A stretch of 64,000 nucleotides of DNA from an uncultured Roseburia sp. (GTDB lineage Bacteria > Bacillota > Clostridia > Lachnospirales > Lachnospiraceae): the NCBI GenBank assembly GCA_947088675.1, contig CAMUHN010000001.1, positions 46,024 through 110,023 of the forward strand. The letters run 5' to 3'. A program made the translations under genes and the position numbers. This document shows, piece after piece, positions 9,306 to 17,014 of this stretch (position 1 is its first letter; each line of letters begins with the position of its first letter). Below the pieces are notes generated by a model. That model was not told where the DNA came from, made no database searches, and saw nothing but the letters and a program-made list of their open reading frames with translations.

Positions 9306-10280
9306 CTAATTTTTTCTGCGTCTTGCGGAAACATCCGAATATACTGCCGCAATAACGATCAATCCGGTAATAATATACTGATACTCTTTCGTAAATCCCA
9401 GTGCAAGTATCCCCTGCTGTAAAAGAGAGATAATAAAAACGCCAATCACGGTGCCGCTGATGGATGCCAGTCCGCCGACCATGGAGGTACCGCCCATCAC
9501 GCATCCCGCAATCGCTTCGTTGTTATACTGATCGCCATATCCCGGCTGTACCGTCGTAAACGCAGCCACATAATAAATCGAAGCGATTCCGACCAGTGTT
9601 CCGCAGATCACATAGGCCAGCATTTTCCATTTCTTTACATTGACGCCGGAGAGCCTGACAGCTTCTTCATTGCTTCCAAGGCAAAGTATGTATCGTCCCC
9701 ATTTTGTCTGATTTAACACGATAGCACAGATCACTGCCACTACCAGGAACACGATAAGTCCGACCGGAAAACCGTTCATACTTACAAAATTACGATACCA
9801 CCCATCCGCCGTCGTCGACTGCGGCCAGCTGACTGACTGTGTTTTCGTAAACACGGCGGCAATTCCTTTTGCAATATTCATGCTTGCCATTGATACGATA
9901 AACGGAGGCACTTTCCAATATGCCACAAGGTATCCGTTAAATGTACCGAACAGAACGCCAATCAGAACGCTCATGATCAGGCTCAACGCGATCGGAACCC
10001 CATAGGTAAGCATGCTGTAACCCGATACCAGCGCGCAGCAGAACATAACCGGCCCAATCGAGAAATCAATGCCTCCTGTAGCAATTACAAACGTAACCCC
10101 CAAAGAAAGAAAACCAAGGAAATAGGCATAATTCAAAGTATTAGTAATGCGCGACAGCCCGAAGAAGCTCCCCCCTGTTAATAACCCGAATGCAAGATAC
10201 ATCAACAGCATTACACAAACCAGGACAATTCTGTTAAATCCCACCTTTTTTACAAGTGCATTTTGTTTGATTTTCTCCAC
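9306..10280 (-). CDS. Sugar ABC transporter permease (RbsC-like), first of two
   Basis: A 324-residue membrane protein of the RbsC family, with FVIATGGIDFSIGPVMF, LGSNEEAVRLSGVNVKKWKMLAYVICG and GCVMGGTSMVGGLASISGTVIGV in the expected order. It is the first gene of the fucose transport operon. Translation starts at GTG 10280 (VEKIKQNALVKK read as M) with AAAGGAGGAAGG upstream. The promoter and two LacI-type operators lie in the 310 bp between it and the regulator gene. Confidence 0.93.
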   Translation of the reverse strand: MEKIKQNALVKKVGFNRIVLVCVMLLMYLAFGLLTGGSFFGLSRITNTLNYAYFLGFLSLGVTFVIATGGIDFSIGPVMFCCALVSGYSMLTYGVPIALSLIMSVLIGVLFGTFNGYLVAYWKVPPFIVSMASMNIAKGIAAVFTKTQSVSWPQSTTADGWYRNFVSMNGFPVGLIVFLVVAVICAIVLNQTKWGRYILCLGSNEEAVRLSGVNVKKWKMLAYVICGTLVGIASIYYVAAFTTVQPGYGDQYNNEAIAGCVMGGTSMVGGLASISGTVIGVFIISLLQQGILALGFTKEYQYIITGLIVIAAVYSDVSARRRKN

Positions 10281-10349
10281 GTTCCTTCCTCCTTTATCAA
10301 TTTTTATGAAACTTTCCCGCCCATTCCTCTGGACGGCGACATTCCGAGA

Positions 10350-10363
10350 GCAAAACGTTTCGT
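10350..10363. promoter_or_regulatory. Downstream operator O1 for the LacI-family regulator
   Basis: GCAAAACGTTTCGT matches the perfect palindrome O2 at 12 of 14 positions around the same AAACGTTT core. It lies downstream of the operon promoter, about 90 bp into the transcript and 70 bp before the permease start. Confidence 0.7.
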
Positions 10364-10456
10364 TTTAAAGAAATACACAAAAAATTTCATATATTTTAAA
10401 TTTTTTTATACATTTCTTACATGTTTTGCCATCTGCACTTTGTTTCTATAGTGCGA

Positions 10457-10485
10457 ATTATACTATCTTTGCGAAAAATAGTCAA
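10457..10485 (-). promoter_or_regulatory. Promoter of the fucose transport and catabolism operon
   Basis: On the minus strand a TTGACT -35 (10485-10480) and consensus TATAAT -10 (10462-10457) are separated by 17 bp. Predicted transcription starts near 10450, leaving a leader of about 170 nt. The promoter lies between two near-identical LacI-family operators. Confidence 0.8.
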
Positions 10486-10514
10486 TATGTATTTGTATTT
10501 TTTTATTTTTTTCG

Positions 10515-10528
10515 GCGAAACGTTTCGC
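10515..10528. promoter_or_regulatory. Upstream operator O2 for the LacI-family regulator
   Basis: GCGAAACGTTTCGC is a perfect 14-bp palindrome with a central CG, as expected for a LacI/GalR-type dimer. It is centred 165 bp from O1, on the other side of the promoter, an arrangement compatible with DNA looping. Confidence 0.75.
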
Positions 10529-10536
10529 TCTCAGAC

Positions 10537-10578
10537 AAAAAAAAGGCAAAAAACGCAGCTTATCAGCGCTTTCTGCCT
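10537..10578 (-). terminator. Terminator after the LacI-family regulator gene
   Basis: Read on the minus strand, AGGCA (10578-10574) pairs with TGCCT (10548-10544) and inner segments add further pairs; the stem is followed by eight T. It should separate regulator transcription from the operon promoter. Confidence 0.65.
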
Positions 10579-10590
10579 CTTCTTTTCTGT

Positions 10591-11592
10591 TTATTCCATT
10601 ACGCGGATAGATTCGCCTTTCTGCATTTTTGTTCCAAACCAGATCTTTACCGGCTCATCCTCGGTTTTCTTTTCAATTCGTCTTAATAATAATTCTACCG
10701 CTTTCTTGCAAATCTTCTCCATCGGCTGAATCACCATATACCAGCTTGGCTGGACAAGTCCGCTGACTAACAGGGAATCAAAACCGATCAGCGAGATATC
10801 TTTCGGATAAGACAGTTCGGACTCATTGACTGCCAGAACACCTCCCAGCATCGTATCATAATTTGCCATAAGTACAGCAGTCGGCCGTTGGGGGATGTTA
10901 ATCAGCTCTTTCATCATCGTATACCCCAGTTCCGTAGAATGGCGTCCTGTTTTGATATATTCCTGTTTTATCTCGAATCCGGCTTTGCTCATGGCTTCCT
11001 TATATCCTTTGATCCGCTCCACGCCCGTATATTCCACATCCGAAGCAATAATAGCAATATCCTTATGATGATTTTTAATCAGAATCTCGACTGCTTTGAA
11101 TGCTGCCATTTTATTGTCAATCCCCACGCAGTCAACCTCCTCGCCCTGCACGGTGCGGTCTACCAAAACTACCGGAATGCCTGCCTGCTTTGCCGGTTTT
11201 ATAAAACTGCCGTCCATGCTGACCGGCAGCACAATGATTCCGTCCACTTTCCGGCTGACCAGAAACTTCAGATTCTGTACTTCCACCTCCTCGTCATTGC
11301 CGGAATCACAAATCATGATTCCATATCCGTATTTTCTAAGATCCCGCCCAATATAATGCAAAAGCTTTCCCGAAAAATAGCACTCAATGTCATGAACCAT
11401 AACTCCAACAATCCTGGTCTGCTGTTTCACAAGCCCTCTTGCAATCTCATTCACCTGATAGTTAAGCTCTTTAATTGCATTTTCAATCAGAATCTTGTTT
11501 TCTGGAAGCACGTTTCCTCCATTCAGATATTTGGAAATCGTAGCCAGAGACAAGCCTGTTTTGTCTTTCACATCACGCATTGTTGCCGGCAT
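10591..11592 (-). CDS. LacI-family transcriptional regulator, probable fucose operon repressor
   Basis: The 333-residue protein begins MPATMRDVKDKTGLSLATISKYLNGG, a LacI-type helix-turn-helix, followed by the hinge region and a periplasmic-binding-protein-like sensor domain (RIVGVMVHDIECYFSGKLLHYIGRDL and later PKDISLIGFDSLLVSGLVQPS). The start at 11592 is preferred to an ATG eight codons upstream because GGGAGG lies 7-8 nt before it. It is codirectional with and immediately upstream of the fucose operon and is flanked by palindromes of LacI type, so I infer it represses the operon and is released by fucose or a derivative. Effector is unknown. Confidence 0.9.
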   Translation of the reverse strand: MPATMRDVKDKTGLSLATISKYLNGGNVLPENKILIENAIKELNYQVNEIARGLVKQQTRIVGVMVHDIECYFSGKLLHYIGRDLRKYGYGIMICDSGNDEEVEVQNLKFLVSRKVDGIIVLPVSMDGSFIKPAKQAGIPVVLVDRTVQGEEVDCVGIDNKMAAFKAVEILIKNHHKDIAIIASDVEYTGVERIKGYKEAMSKAGFEIKQEYIKTGRHSTELGYTMMKELINIPQRPTAVLMANYDTMLGGVLAVNESELSYPKDISLIGFDSLLVSGLVQPSWYMVIQPMEKICKKAVELLLRRIEKKTEDEPVKIWFGTKMQKGESIRVME

Positions 11593-11750
11593 TCTCCAAC
11601 CTCCCTCTTCATTCAAACCAAATTAATCAGACGAAAGTATTATACCCTTTCCCATTTAAAACGGCAAGAATTAATTACAAAACTTTCTCAAAAACGCGAA
11701 ACGAAAGTAACCCGGGCGCCGGATTAAGACAGCCATGCCAATCCGGCCTG

Positions 11751-11779
11751 TTGCAAGTTTTCCGCAACTATTGTATACT
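11751..11779 (+). promoter_or_regulatory. Promoter of the lipoprotein gene
   Basis: TTGCAA (11751-11756) and TATACT (11774-11779) are 17 bp apart on the plus strand. The start would be near 11786, giving a leader of about 115 nt before the ATG at 11901. The rest of the 11593-11900 gap holds the regulator's upstream region, with a direct repeat ACGAAAGTA at 11631 and 11701. Confidence 0.65.
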
Positions 11780-11842
11780 GAGCGTATGCAGACGTGTTTC
11801 TATGACATTGTATGCAATAAGATACACAACGCTTTCTGACTG

Positions 11843-11884
11843 TGCGCTGCCTGTCACAGAGCGATGACACACGAAAGCAGCGCA
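11843..11884 (+). other. Leader hairpin before the lipoprotein gene
   Basis: TGCGCTGC (11843-11850) is complementary to GCAGCGCA (11877-11884), with a second nested pairing TGTCA/TGACA (11852-11856 with 11865-11869). The structure ends 5-7 nt before the GGAG ribosome site, so it could affect translation. No known riboswitch was recognised. Confidence 0.4.
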
Positions 11885-11900
11885 GAAACGGAGACTTGCG

Positions 11901-12434
11901 ATGAAAAAATTACACCGGTTATGTTTTGCTCCCCTGGCTCTGGCAGTAATTTTGTGCCTGTTCACCGGATGCCGCAAAGAAACATTTCCATGCCCGTTCA
12001 CAACAATCACATGGGGAAATACGCGAAACGATATCATTGATCTGGAAGGGAATTCCGAAGAAACGTATGATTCCGTATACGGCGGAACAACCTATACGTA
12101 CCCAAAAGAATATAACGGATTAAACGGAACGGTCAAATACATGTTCGATGAAAATGAAAAACTTGTCTGTATCTCATGGATGTATCAGTGTACCGACTCA
12201 AAAGAACTGAACGATGTGTATGAGAGACTTCACAGCGAAGCAAAGGACGTTCTCGGAGAGAGCGGTTTTACGTACAACACCGCTCCGTTTGCAGACGCCG
12301 CCCCAAAAAATGACGTCTGGTATCTGGAAAGCGGAAACATTGTATTTAATACGGTCGATACAAGCGATGTCAAAATTATCCAATATACCTTTCTGCACCC
12401 GGACGTCTCCGAAGAAAGGCCGCAGAAAAACTAA
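11901..12434 (+). CDS. Putative lipoprotein, function unknown
   Basis: The 177-residue product starts with a signal peptide MKKLHRLCFAPLALAVILCLFTGC whose Cys24 fits a lipobox (L-F-T-G-C), so it should be exported and anchored to the outer face of the membrane. The mature part is acidic and mixed alpha/beta (FTTITWGNTRNDIIDLEGNSEETY; LNGTVKYMFDENEKLVCISWMY), somewhat like the small repeat units of membrane-anchored sensors, but I do not recognise the family. Its stop codon overlaps that of the convergent folP by three bases. A GGAG site 8 nt upstream supports the ATG. Confidence 0.8.
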   Translation: MKKLHRLCFAPLALAVILCLFTGCRKETFPCPFTTITWGNTRNDIIDLEGNSEETYDSVYGGTTYTYPKEYNGLNGTVKYMFDENEKLVCISWMYQCTDSKELNDVYERLHSEAKDVLGESGFTYNTAPFADAAPKNDVWYLESGNIVFNTVDTSDVKIIQYTFLHPDVSEERPQKN

Positions 12435-13255
12435 AAACCGTCGGATTGGCGCTCTTTTAAAATCTGTTCTGTCATCCGCACAGCCCTTATATTTTCTTTG
12501 ACGTCGTGCACCCGGACAAACGCGCATCCTCGCTCCACAGCCATTACCGTTGTAGCGATTGTCCCCTCCACGCGTTCCGATACGGGCAGATCCAGCGTCA
12601 GACCGATCACCGATTTGCGGGATGTTCCGAGCAAAACGGGAAATCCCAGAGAGGACAATTCCGAAAGGCGGCGTATCGCTTCAAGATTCTGCTCATAGGA
12701 TTTTGCAAATCCGACGCCGGGGTCCAGAATAATTTTATCGTCGTCAATCCCCGCCCTCTTCGCCAGTTTTACAGACTCGCCAAGATCCGCCTTTAAATCT
12801 TCAAAGAAATTTACATACTGCGCATTGTTCCGATTGTGCATCAGGCAGCAGGCCACATCCGCTTTCGCAATGATCCCTGCCATCTTCTGATCATATTTTA
12901 ACCCCCAGATGTCGTTGACCAGATCGGCGCCCTCGCGCACGGCGCTCTTGGCAACAGAAGCCTTACAGGTATCCACCGATACCGGAATATCAAACCGTTC
13001 TTTTACCGCGCGTATCACAGGCAGGATACGCTCTGCTTCCTCGCGTGCCAGAACCATCGTATATCCCGGTCTTGTAGATTCCCCTCCGATATCAATCAGA
13101 TCGGCGCCGTCCTTAATCATCTGCTCCGCATGAAACAACGCCGCATCCGTCTTTTCATAACGTCCGCCATCGGAAAAGGAATCCGGCGTGACGTTTAAAA
13201 TTCCCATAATGTAAGTCCGGTTTTGTACATCAAATTCTCTGTTACCAATCCTCAT
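12431..13255 (-). CDS. folP: Dihydropteroate synthase
   Basis: Joins 6-hydroxymethyl-dihydropterin diphosphate to p-aminobenzoate in folate synthesis; target of sulfonamides. Hallmarks are IMGILNVTPDSFSDGG near the N-terminus, DGADLIDIGGESTRPG, SVDTCKASVAKSAV, IILDPGVGFAKS and LGTSRKSVIG. The start at ATG 13255 (274 residues) is chosen because GGAGG lies 5 nt upstream; an in-frame longer version lacks this. It is the last gene of the folate run, 31 bp after the CPBP gene, and converges with the lipoprotein gene with overlapping stops. Confidence 0.96.
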   Translation of the reverse strand: MRIGNREFDVQNRTYIMGILNVTPDSFSDGGRYEKTDAALFHAEQMIKDGADLIDIGGESTRPGYTMVLAREEAERILPVIRAVKERFDIPVSVDTCKASVAKSAVREGADLVNDIWGLKYDQKMAGIIAKADVACCLMHNRNNAQYVNFFEDLKADLGESVKLAKRAGIDDDKIILDPGVGFAKSYEQNLEAIRRLSELSSLGFPVLLGTSRKSVIGLTLDLPVSERVEGTIATTVMAVERGCAFVRVHDVKENIRAVRMTEQILKERQSDGF

Positions 13256-13286
13256 ACCAACCTCCCTGATTTTGCTTCGCAAAGCC

Positions 13287-14114
13287 TTAACTGTTTCTTT
13301 TCGCGCAAAACTCCCGGATCATTACAAAAAGCAGTGCAGCTGCAGCGACAAGAAGTGCGGCCGACAACGCGATACCAGCCGGTCCCGGCTCATAGCCAAA
13401 CGCCAGAAATCCCGTATTCTGCCGGATCACCGCGATCAGATTTGCCGTAATGTGTCCGACAATACAAACCGAAAGAGAGCCTGTCTTTTCCAGCAGAAAT
13501 GCAAGCGCCAGACCCAGAACAGTCGCATAGAGAAACTGCACCAGATTTGCATGTACCACGCCAAACAAGAGCGCCGACAACACAATTGCAGGAACCGTCA
13601 CGACAGAAAGCTCGTATTCTTTCTCCAGCGTCTCATCGGAAAGGAGCAGCTTGATACGCCGGTAGAGTACGCCGCGGAACAAAAGCTCCTCCGCAATCGG
13701 AATAATCAGGCACGAACCGGCCAGCTCAAAAATCAGTTTGCCGCCGAAAAAACCAGCGTTTGCCTGTGAAAACCCCTCGGACATTTCCACAAGCGGCGTC
13801 ATCGCCAGAATATTGTTGACGGAAATCCCAAGCGCCGCCAAAAGGGCAACCGCCTGAAAATGCCCGACAACAAGTTCTTTTCCATGCAGCGCATCGGGTA
13901 TAAACTGCTGATTTTTCTCCCGCCTCTTTCTGTCATCTCTGAAAAATTTATAAATAAACGGAATGGTCAGTGCGGAACAGATGGTCTGACGCAGCATGTA
14001 GGTTTCGTCAGACGCGCCAAAAAATCCCTCCACAAGATAATAGGCAAGACTTGAGATGACATAATAAATGCCGATCGGATAGAGCACATTCCAAATTTTA
14101 AATCCTTTTTTCAT
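13287..14114 (-). CDS. CPBP-family intramembrane metalloprotease (CAAX protease-like)
   Basis: A polytopic protein of 275 residues with about eight hydrophobic segments. The Abi/CPBP motifs are present: IPIAEELLFRGVLYRRI (the E-E-x-x-x-R motif), then FGVVHANLVQF (FxxxH) and a last helix VCIVGHITANLIAV (H-x-x-x-N). These residues bind the catalytic metal. The ATG at 14114 follows GGAGG and overlaps the end of folBK by 17 bp, so translation is probably coupled. Its substrate is unknown and its place inside a folate gene run is unexplained. Confidence 0.9.
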   Translation of the reverse strand: MKKGFKIWNVLYPIGIYYVISSLAYYLVEGFFGASDETYMLRQTICSALTIPFIYKFFRDDRKRREKNQQFIPDALHGKELVVGHFQAVALLAALGISVNNILAMTPLVEMSEGFSQANAGFFGGKLIFELAGSCLIIPIAEELLFRGVLYRRIKLLLSDETLEKEYELSVVTVPAIVLSALLFGVVHANLVQFLYATVLGLALAFLLEKTGSLSVCIVGHITANLIAVIRQNTGFLAFGYEPGPAGIALSAALLVAAAALLFVMIREFCAKRNS

Positions 14115-14940
14115 CGTTTTCCTCCGTTTTCGTAAGTGACGCAAGCAGTTCTAAGACCGTCTTTCCCAATACCGGATGGCGGTAATATCCGCCAAGCTGC
14201 GCAAGCGGCTTTAACACAAACATGCGGTTTTGCATATCTATATGCGGAATGATAAGATCTGCGTCTTCCAAAACCAGCTTATCATAAAAAATAATATCAA
14301 GATCCAGCGTCCTCGGCCCCCAGCGCACGGTACGCACTCGCCCCGCCTCCTCTTCCGTCCGGTGCAGGCAGTCCAGCAGTTCATGCGGCGTAAACAGCGT
14401 TTCCAGACGAACCGCTCCGTTTAAAAAATCTTCCTGACAGACGCCGCCATACGGCGGTGTCTCAATCAGATCTGATACCGTAACATTACGTATCTGCGAA
14501 ATGCCGCAAAGCCGCCCGATCCCTTCCCGGATCAACTGCTCCCTCTCGCCCAGATTGGAACCGACGGAAAGAAAAACCGTATGCCAGCCGCGCCGGATTG
14601 CTACGGAGACATTCTCAAACGGAAGTCCGATTGGCGCATTTGGTTTTAACAGTTCAATCTCAACAAAAAAAAGGCTTCCATACGACAAAAGCAGTTCTGT
14701 GGCCAGATGTTCCGCCGCCGCTTCAATCAGCCGATACGTATGGTTCTGTAAAAAATGTGTGATAAAATGGCAGACCTCCCCATAATCGACAGAATCGATA
14801 AGGCTGTCGCGCTTTCCCGCCTTTCTGCAGTCAAGATACAGCGCTGCATTTACAAAAAAATCCTGCCCGTTTCTTGTCTCCTCCTCAAACACGCCGTGAT
14901 GTGCAAATACCTTTAACCCGGTAATTCTAATCTGATCCAT
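14098..14940 (-). CDS. folBK: Bifunctional dihydroneopterin aldolase / hydroxymethyl-dihydropterin pyrophosphokinase
   Basis: A fusion of two consecutive folate enzymes. Residues 1 to about 115 form a FolB domain (IRITGLKVFAHHGVFEEETRNGQDFFVNAAL, then IEAAAEHLATELL); the rest is FolK (VFLSVGSNLGEREQLIREGI, ETPPYGGVCQEDFLNGAVRLET, RTVRWGPRTLDLDIIFYD and IPHIDMQNRMFVLKPLAQL). It cleaves dihydroneopterin to 6-hydroxymethyl-dihydropterin and then pyrophosphorylates it. I choose ATG 14940 because the TGAGGA at the folE stop serves as its ribosome site; GTG 14952, overlapping the folE stop, is an alternative. Confidence 0.95.
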   Translation of the reverse strand: MDQIRITGLKVFAHHGVFEEETRNGQDFFVNAALYLDCRKAGKRDSLIDSVDYGEVCHFITHFLQNHTYRLIEAAAEHLATELLLSYGSLFFVEIELLKPNAPIGLPFENVSVAIRRGWHTVFLSVGSNLGEREQLIREGIGRLCGISQIRNVTVSDLIETPPYGGVCQEDFLNGAVRLETLFTPHELLDCLHRTEEEAGRVRTVRWGPRTLDLDIIFYDKLVLEDADLIIPHIDMQNRMFVLKPLAQLGGYYRHPVLGKTVLELLASLTKTEENDEKRI

Positions 14941-14948
14941 TTGCTTCC

Positions 14949-15509
14949 TCACCCTTTCCGCACCAGTGAAAAGAAACGCTCCTGCAATTTTTCATCTGCT
15001 GCAAACTGCCCTCTGCAGATATAGGTCATCGTTCTGCTGCCCGGTTTTTTTACGCCCCGCATTGTCATGCACATATGTTCCGCCTCAATCATCACCATCG
15101 CGCCAAGCGGTTTTAAATATTCCATCAGGGCATCCGCAATCTGCGCTGTCATCCGCTCCTGCAGCTGCGGGCGTTTCGCATAAATTTCCACCGTCCTTGC
15201 CAGCTTGCTGAGCCCTGTCACTTTCCCGTCGGGTATATATGCGATATGCGCCATCCCGTAAAACGGCATAAAATGATGTTCGCACATGGAATAAAAGCGA
15301 ATATCCTTTTCCAGAACCATCGCGTTGTCCTGTACGGTAAATGTTTTGGCAAGCGGCTCGTCCGCACAGACTGCCATTCCTCCAAAAATTTCCTCATACA
15401 TGCGGGCAATCCGCTCCGGCGTCTCCAAAAGCCCCTCTCTCAGCGGATCTTCTCCGATCCCCTCTATCAGAAGACGCACTCCCTGCTTTATCTTTTCACT
15501 GTCCATCAT
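14949..15509 (-). CDS. folE: GTP cyclohydrolase I
   Basis: Converts GTP to 7,8-dihydroneopterin triphosphate, the entry to folate synthesis. Length 186 is normal. Zinc and active-site residues are seen in [22 protein letters not shown] and [21 protein letters not shown] (Cys and two His ligands). GGAGG precedes the ATG by about 10 nt. It lies 24 bp after folC and abuts folBK, so the genes folC-folE-folBK-CPBP-folP are probably one transcript. Confidence 0.97.
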   Translation of the reverse strand: MMDSEKIKQGVRLLIEGIGEDPLREGLLETPERIARMYEEIFGGMAVCADEPLAKTFTVQDNAMVLEKDIRFYSMCEHHFMPFYGMAHIAYIPDGKVTGLSKLARTVEIYAKRPQLQERMTAQIADALMEYLKPLGAMVMIEAEHMCMTMRGVKKPGSRTMTYICRGQFAADEKLQERFFSLVRKG

Positions 15510-15533
15510 GGCAATCCATCCTCCATTTTATGC

Positions 15534-17000
15534 TCACGGCCGGTTTATCTGACGCTCTGTAGAAAGCGTCCCAAAGCTCCGGCAATACTGCCTGACCTCA
15601 CAAAGATAAGAAAGCGAACCAAATGCCAGTATCATCTCTTTTTGTCCAGAAGCTGAATTTTTTGCCGCGAAAAGCGCTTTCATCGCCGCCTCACGCGGCG
15701 TTTCACATGCAATCATCTCTGTGATTTGCAGCTCGGCGGCAAACCCCGGCGTCTCGCATCGTTCTCTCCCCGCTGCCCCCACGCCGTATATGGAACGGCC
15801 GTTTCGCTTCTTTTCGTTTTGTTCCAAAAGTACAGACTCCGCTGCCCGCTTTAACTGATCTGCCGATAACGCCCTTTTATTTTCGGGCGTCACTGTGTAA
15901 ACACGCGCGGCATACGGCAGAAGTATCCGTAACATGTTCGTGTACTCTTTGTCCGCAAGTACTCCTATTATATAAGTTATCTTCCAGTTTGTAAAATACT
16001 TTTGAATGGTTTCCCTCAGTTTTTCCGCGGCGCCGGTATTGTGCGCACCGTCTATAATAAATAGCGGGTCATTTGAGACAATTTCAAATCTGCCCGCCCA
16101 ATACGCTTTCTTTATTCCGTTTTGTATTACATCAAACGGCAGTTTCCATATTTCCTGCAAAACGGCAATCGCAAGCATGGAATTTTCAATCTGATAGTCA
16201 GCGCCTGTCGGAAGATATATCTCGCCCGTAAGACGCCCTTTCCCGCTCTCTGTCTGCCCGGCCGGACAGCGGTAGCGGATTTCTGCCGGACTTCGCGCCG
16301 TAATTTCTGCAATATCCGGCCGTATAACCGTTAATTTCGACTTGCACATCTTCGCTCGCTGCTCTATGACCTGCATTACTTCCGGATTCTGGAGTATTGT
16401 AATAACCGGACATCCACGCTTTATAATTCCGGCCTTTTCTGCTGCGATCTCTGTAAGCGTATTCCCCAAAAACTGCATATGGTCCATGCTGATCGAAGTG
16501 ATCACCGAACAAAGCGGTCTTTGGATCAGGTTGGTCGCATCCATTCTGCCCCCCATCCCTGCCTCCAGCAGCACATAATCACACTGCTCCCGCTCAAACC
16601 AGACAAACGCCATTGCGGTCTCCACCTCAAAAGCGGTCGGAACTGTGTTTTCCTCTGCAAGAAGCCGATCACATGCCCTTTTGACTTTCGAGCAAACAGA
16701 AGCGTACTCCTGCTCTGTGATCCATGCGCCGTCAATCTGCCATACTTCAAGCGGCGAAAAAACGGCCGGTGAAAGATAACGCCCCACCCGGTATCCCGCT
16801 TCCTTTAATACCGACGCCAGAAATGTGCCGACGGAACCCTTTCCGTTTGTCCCTGCAATATGTACAATCTTAAGACGCTCTTCCACATGATCCAGTCCCG
16901 TCATCAGACGGCGTATCCCGTCAAGGCCAAAGACGCTTCCCTTTTTTTCCAGTTCTTTTATATATTCTCTTGCCTGCTCAAATGTCATCGGCTGATGCAT
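15534..17000 (-). CDS. folC: Folylpolyglutamate synthase / dihydrofolate synthase
   Basis: Adds glutamate to dihydropteroate or to tetrahydrofolate. The Mur-ligase-type P-loop HIAGTNGKGSVGTFLASVL lies near residue 46, with MGGRMDATNLI, ISMDHMQFLGNTLTEIAAEKAGIIK and FIIDGAHNTGAAEKL as the other ligase motifs. At 488 residues it is longer than the usual 420-440 because of a C-terminal insert of low similarity (around residues 395-440). It starts the folate part of the run, 14 bp after parC. Confidence 0.95.
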   Translation of the reverse strand: MHQPMTFEQAREYIKELEKKGSVFGLDGIRRLMTGLDHVEERLKIVHIAGTNGKGSVGTFLASVLKEAGYRVGRYLSPAVFSPLEVWQIDGAWITEQEYASVCSKVKRACDRLLAEENTVPTAFEVETAMAFVWFEREQCDYVLLEAGMGGRMDATNLIQRPLCSVITSISMDHMQFLGNTLTEIAAEKAGIIKRGCPVITILQNPEVMQVIEQRAKMCKSKLTVIRPDIAEITARSPAEIRYRCPAGQTESGKGRLTGEIYLPTGADYQIENSMLAIAVLQEIWKLPFDVIQNGIKKAYWAGRFEIVSNDPLFIIDGAHNTGAAEKLRETIQKYFTNWKITYIIGVLADKEYTNMLRILLPYAARVYTVTPENKRALSADQLKRAAESVLLEQNEKKRNGRSIYGVGAAGRERCETPGFAAELQITEMIACETPREAAMKALFAAKNSASGQKEMILAFGSLSYLCEVRQYCRSFGTLSTERQINRP

Positions 17001-17014
17001 ACCCTTTCCGCGCC

